A stretch of 16,453 nt of DNA from CAZMGD01 sp964565705 (GTDB taxonomy: Bacteria > Actinomycetota > Acidimicrobiia > Acidimicrobiales > Ilumatobacteraceae): the NCBI GenBank assembly GCA_964565705.1, contig CAZMGD010000096.1, forward strand, positions 1 through 16,453, written 5' to 3'. Of this stretch, positions 14,055 to 16,453 are shown in pieces. Each line of letters begins with the position of its first letter. Within the stretch, counting starts at the first letter, position 1. The position numbers were made by a program, and so were the translations under genes. Below the pieces are notes generated by a model. That model was not told the origin of the DNA. It did no database searches and worked only from the letters and a program-made list of their open reading frames with translations.

Positions 14055-14843
14055 TCAGGGGGCGAGCGTGTGGAACCCGGCGAGGCCGATGGTCCGCCGC
14101 CAGCGGTTGGCGGGGAGCTCCGGCCGCGCAGCCGCCAAGCACGTCGCGTACTTGCTGAGGCGTAGCGGGCGGCGCCCCATCGACCAGAGGAGCCGATCGA
14201 TGTCGCCGGCACGATCGGTGCACTTCGTCTCGACGATCGCAAGGTCGGGCAGGAGCACCTGGCCGCCACCGGGAAGGTCCCCGCGCAGGCAGAGGTCGAT
14301 CGTCGCTCGGCTGCCCAGCAGCGGGTCGAGCAGTGTCGTTCGCTCGTACGAGGTGGTCAACGCCGGCTCCAGCCGAGCGGCGAACGCCGACTCCAGTGCG
14401 GCATCGTCGGCCACCTGAGCCGCGTAGGCGCGCTCCGTGCCGGCGAGCACCTCCGGCAGGACGGGCGGACGGGGGCGGCGGTGCTTGACCGTGCGGCCCC
14501 GCCGGTCCCGGATCTTGAGCTCCAGCCAGCTCTCCCCGCTGTCGACGTACGTCCGCACGCGCAGCTTCCAACGGCGCGGCCGGCCGTGCGCCGCGGCTCG
14601 GTAGGACACCAGGTCCGGCGTGTCGAAGTAGACCGACCGGTACCGGAAGGAGCGCAGACCCTCCATCTCGAGCACCTGCGTGCGGTCGGGCAGTTCGGCG
14701 AGGAAGCGGGACAGCTCGTCGGGTGCCAGCAGGTACTTGCGATCTCGCCGGTCGAGCAGCTCGGCGCGGTCGCGCACGTCGTCGAGGTCCACACGCGCGA
14801 ACCGATGGAGCGGGTCCGGCGGGTGGCGCACGGCACGGCTCAC
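14055..14843 (-). CDS. VTC domain protein (polyphosphate polymerase-like, CYTH/triphosphate tunnel fold)
   Basis: A 262-residue single VTC-type domain. Tunnel residues are recognisable in order: DRKYLL (34-39), YFDTPD (72-77), KLRVRTY (93-99), WLELKIRD with RGRTVKHR (106-122), TSYERT, ATIDLCLR and IVETKC near the C-terminus. These Arg, Lys and Glu residues line the tunnel that binds phosphates and metal in VTC4-type polyphosphate polymerases. It lacks the SPX and membrane domains of the yeast protein. The start is the GTG at 14843, whose GTGA overlaps the stop of the DUF4956 gene by 4 bp, so translation is coupled; the frame stays open upstream to 15506, but that part is a shadow of the DUF4956 gene. 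VTC and DUF4956 genes are often adjacent, so a membrane-linked function is likely; polyphosphate synthesis is unproven. Confidence 0.88.
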   Translation of the reverse strand: MSRAVRHPPDPLHRFARVDLDDVRDRAELLDRRDRKYLLAPDELSRFLAELPDRTQVLEMEGLRSFRYRSVYFDTPDLVSYRAAAHGRPRRWKLRVRTYVDSGESWLELKIRDRRGRTVKHRRPRPPVLPEVLAGTERAYAAQVADDAALESAFAARLEPALTTSYERTTLLDPLLGSRATIDLCLRGDLPGGGQVLLPDLAIVETKCTDRAGDIDRLLWSMGRRPLRLSKYATCLAAARPELPANRWRRTIGLAGFHTLAP

Positions 14844-15436
14844 GCCGACTCCATCGTCGAATGGCGTACCGACGCCACCGGCACGGCGGGCTCCCTGCGG
14901 CGGTAGCGCACCTCCACCACGGTCGTATCCTCGACGAGGTCGACCTTGCGCACGCGCACCTGGTGCACCGTCGCGCCCAGCAGACGTTCGAGGTGCAACA
15001 CCAGGGCCGCCTCGTCGGCGAACGCCCGGTCGAGCGTGAACGTGCGCGTGCGGTAGCCGCTCAGCAGCCGCGGATGGTCGCCGATCGCCAACGCGGCGAC
15101 GAGGGCGGTCATCAGCGCGATCGTGACGCCGTCGCCCGTCCCGCCGAGTCCGGCGAGCAGTCCCAGCGCCAGCGCCGTGAAGTAGTAGGCGATCTCGGCC
15201 TGATCGAGCTCGGCCGATCGCAGCCGGATGATCGACAGCACACCGAACAGGCCGAGCCCGAGCCCCGCCCCGAGGGTGCTCGTCGTAGCCAGCACGTCGG
15301 TGACGGCGAGCACGCCCAGGTTCATCACCAGGTAGGCGACGAGCATGTCCCGTCGACGGTGCCTCGGGAAGTAGAGGCCGAACACCATGAACGTGATGAG
15401 CGCGAGGTCGACGGCGAACAGAGCGGTGCGTGACAT
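14840..15436 (-). CDS. DUF4956 domain-containing membrane protein
   Basis: A 198-residue protein with an N-terminal membrane half and a small cytoplasmic C-terminal half. Hydrophobic helices lie at about 6-23, 31-50, 56-70, 81-98 and 104-118. The family signature FGVLSIIRLRS (64-74) is followed by EIAYYFTALALGLLAGLG. The C-terminal part (about 125-198) alternates beta strands and a helix (TFTLDRAFADEAALVLHLERLL...VRKVDLVEDTTVVEVRYRRR), resembling a ferredoxin-like fold. The ATG at 15436 (MSRTALF) is preferred to the upstream TTG at 15445; neither has a clear ribosome site. It precedes and overlaps the VTC gene by 4 bp. Family function is unknown; proximity suggests it anchors or channels the VTC product. 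Confidence 0.87.
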   Translation of the reverse strand: MSRTALFAVDLALITFMVFGLYFPRHRRRDMLVAYLVMNLGVLAVTDVLATTSTLGAGLGLGLFGVLSIIRLRSAELDQAEIAYYFTALALGLLAGLGGTGDGVTIALMTALVAALAIGDHPRLLSGYRTRTFTLDRAFADEAALVLHLERLLGATVHQVRVRKVDLVEDTTVVEVRYRRREPAVPVASVRHSTMESA

Positions 15437-15592
15437 GGCGGTCAAGATCGCGGACGAGTCTGGGAACCTGCTGTGCGGATCCCGTGCGTTCCCAAGGCAC
15501 CGCCACCCGTCGACGGTGAACTCGTCATGTCACAGGCGTCGTGATGTGCACCGGGTGGGGCGAGCCGTGGCTCGCCCCACCCGACACGTGGA
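15437..15592 (-). promoter_or_regulatory. intergenic region between surface-protein and DUF4956 genes
   Basis: These 156 bp contain the strong hairpin at 15552-15583 next to the surface-protein stop. The remaining roughly 115 bp ahead of the DUF4956 start probably hold its promoter. I see no convincing promoter hexamers or small gene. Confidence 0.4.
15552..15583 (-). terminator. perfect 15-bp hairpin downstream of the LPXTG surface-protein gene
   Basis: Arms 15552-15566 and 15569-15583 are exact reverse complements with a 2-nt loop (core GGGGCGAGCC / GGCTCGCCCC). It lies 9 bp past the stop of the surface-protein gene. No T-tract follows on the minus strand, which is common for GC-rich actinobacterial terminators. 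It would insulate the DUF4956-VTC pair from upstream readthrough. Confidence 0.7.
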
Positions 15593-15706
15593 TCAGGCCA
15601 AACGGCGACGACGACGGCGCACGGCCACGAGCAGGAACCAGCCCAGCCCGAACGTCGCTGCGGCGAGAGCCGCCGTCGACATGATCTGCGCACCGGTCGC
15701 CGGCAG
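15593..15706 (-). other. cell-wall sorting signal (LPATG, hydrophobic stretch, Arg tail)
   Basis: The last 37 codons encode LPATG, a roughly 19-residue hydrophobic segment and an Arg-rich tail ending RRLA. This is the standard tripartite sortase substrate signal, and it supports a Gram-positive envelope. Confidence 0.9.
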
Positions 15707-16453
15707 GTCACCGCCGTCGGGTGGCACGGGGACCACCGGCAGGCTCACGTTGACCGTCGACGGAGCACATTGCTGCGGCTGGCTCGTGTCCGACGGGTTC
15801 GACCAGCAGACCGTCGCCGTGTTGGCGATCGTGCCGGGCGCAGCCGTCGCCCGCGGGACCGCGGTCAAGGTGACGAGCGGGGCCATCGACGACACACCGA
15901 GGGCGCCGTTGAGCTCACAGTTCAGGGTGCCGCCGTAGCCCTCACCGTCCGCACCGGTGATGGCGCAGTTGACCCACCGCGGGAAGTCGGTGGTGCTGGT
16001 GGTGATGTCGGTGATGCGCAGCGCGGAGGAGATCGGGTCGGTCAGCGTCACCGGGTAGGCGACGCCGAGCGTCGAGATGTTCGCCACCGCGATGGAGTAG
16101 GTGAACGCTTCTCCCGGCGTGACCGTGGAAGTGCTCGCCGACTTCACGATCGAGAGCGCCGGATCGCGGAGCACCGCGCATCCCTGGGGCGTCACGTCGG
16201 GGTAGAGCACGGGCAGCGTCTCGGACGGGTTGATCGAGAACGTGACCGTCATCGGCAGGCGGTAGGCGTAGCTCGGGATCGACGGATCCTGGATCTGCGT
16301 GCCGTAGATCTGTGCGCCGGGCGCCAGGGGGAAATCCGACGGCTGGAGGTCTCGCCAACCCGGCCAGCCGACCGCGATGCCGTCGGCGTTGAGCACCATC
16401 CCTGGCCACAACAGCTGACCGCTGGTCTGGCCCGCCGGGATCGTGTCGACCCG
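15593..16453 (-). CDS. DUF11-repeat surface protein with LPATG sortase signal (3' part)
   Basis: The C-terminal 286 codons of a secreted, wall-anchored protein; the frame is open to the right edge, so the start is outside the window. A DUF11-type beta-sandwich repeat reads ALSIVKSASTSTVTPGEAFTYSI...NISTLGVAYPVTLTDPI, then the TIANTATVCW closing block. A Pro-rich spacer (VPVPPDGGD) leads to a cell-wall sorting signal: LPATG at 15692-15706, a hydrophobic stretch (TAALAAATFGLGWFLLVAV) and an RRRRRR tail. Sortase would cleave between Thr and Gly and attach the protein to peptidoglycan or pilin. The upstream part (residues before ALSIVK) is beta-rich with no family I recognise. No sortase gene is in the window. 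Transcription ends at the hairpin at 15552-15583. Confidence 0.88.
   Translation of the reverse strand, partial: RVDTIPAGQTSGQLLWPGMVLNADGIAVGWPGWRDLQPSDFPLAPGAQIYGTQIQDPSIPSYAYRLPMTVTFSINPSETLPVLYPDVTPQGCAVLRDPALSIVKSASTSTVTPGEAFTYSIAVANISTLGVAYPVTLTDPISSALRITDITTSTTDFPRWVNCAITGADGEGYGGTLNCELNGALGVSSMAPLVTLTAVPRATAAPGTIANTATVCWSNPSDTSQPQQCAPSTVNVSLPVVPVPPDGGDLPATGAQIMSTAALAAATFGLGWFLLVAVRRRRRRLA

Noticed and set aside
14844..15506. N-terminal extension of the VTC gene
   Set aside because: This part overlaps the DUF4956 gene in another frame and is Arg-rich; the GTG at 14843 overlaps the DUF4956 stop in the usual coupled way.
1..16453. CRISPR arrays, insertion sequences, integrases, attachment sites
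   Set aside because: No regularly spaced direct repeats, no transposase or recombinase motifs, and no tRNA-flanked duplication were seen on either strand.

Overview
The window reads as high-GC actinobacterial chromosome, assembled with one scaffolding gap of 100 Ns. The lineage call is an inference. It rests on the GC-rich third positions, frequent GTG starts, a C-terminal LPATG sortase signal with an Arg-rich tail, and small 1-11 bp gene overlaps. An Acidimicrobiia-like organism (Ilumatobacter relatives) or a mycobacterium-like actinomycete would fit, but no rRNA or universal marker gene is present to settle it.

Left flank (1-2552, + strand): the 3' end of an amidohydrolase-2 family gene overlaps an SDR dehydrogenase by one base. 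After a 168 bp spacer with two interleaved perfect inverted repeats comes a class III nucleotidyl cyclase domain protein.

Central block (about 2580-7907, + strand): this is the most interesting part. It holds a short ORF with a strong Shine-Dalgarno, a four-helix membrane protein with an Ig-like domain, a 991-aa membrane-spanning STAND/NLR-like ATPase, and a trypsin-like serine protease whose start overlaps the end of the ATPase gene by 11 bp. The ATPase has a P-loop, Walker B, winged helix and TPR inside the cell, one transmembrane helix, then three ASH/HYDIN-type Ig repeats and a CARDB-like domain outside. The extreme N-termini of the ATPase and the protease share a short Gly/Val/Gln-rich motif (IHVSGGVSGLVA versus IYIQGNVSGQVA, then GT and QxQA). 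That is the layout of bacterial amyloid signalling motifs, which link an NLR sensor to an effector encoded next door. The protease also carries an EAD1-like helical domain. I read the block as a candidate membrane-anchored NLR-protease conflict or programmed-death system in which an outside signal would be relayed to an intracellular protease.

Right flank (8007-14054): a DHA2-type MFS exporter is followed by a minus-strand pair (NTF2/SnoaL-like protein and NAD-dependent epimerase/3beta-HSD-like reductase). These are divergent from a DAO-family flavoprotein. Convergent to the DAO gene, across the N gap, is a 3-ketosteroid-dehydrogenase-like flavoprotein. With the amidohydrolase and SDR at the left edge, these look like accessory catabolism of steroid- or terpenoid-like or aromatic substrates; the substrates cannot be read from sequence.

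Right edge (14055-16453, - strand): a VTC/CYTH-type polyphosphate-polymerase-domain protein is translationally coupled to a DUF4956 membrane protein, a known pairing of unclear function. Upstream lies the 3' part of a DUF11-repeat, LPXTG-anchored surface protein ending at a perfect 15-bp hairpin.

No tRNA, rRNA, CRISPR array, insertion sequence, integrase or attachment site was seen. No gene-free stretch exceeds 300 bases.
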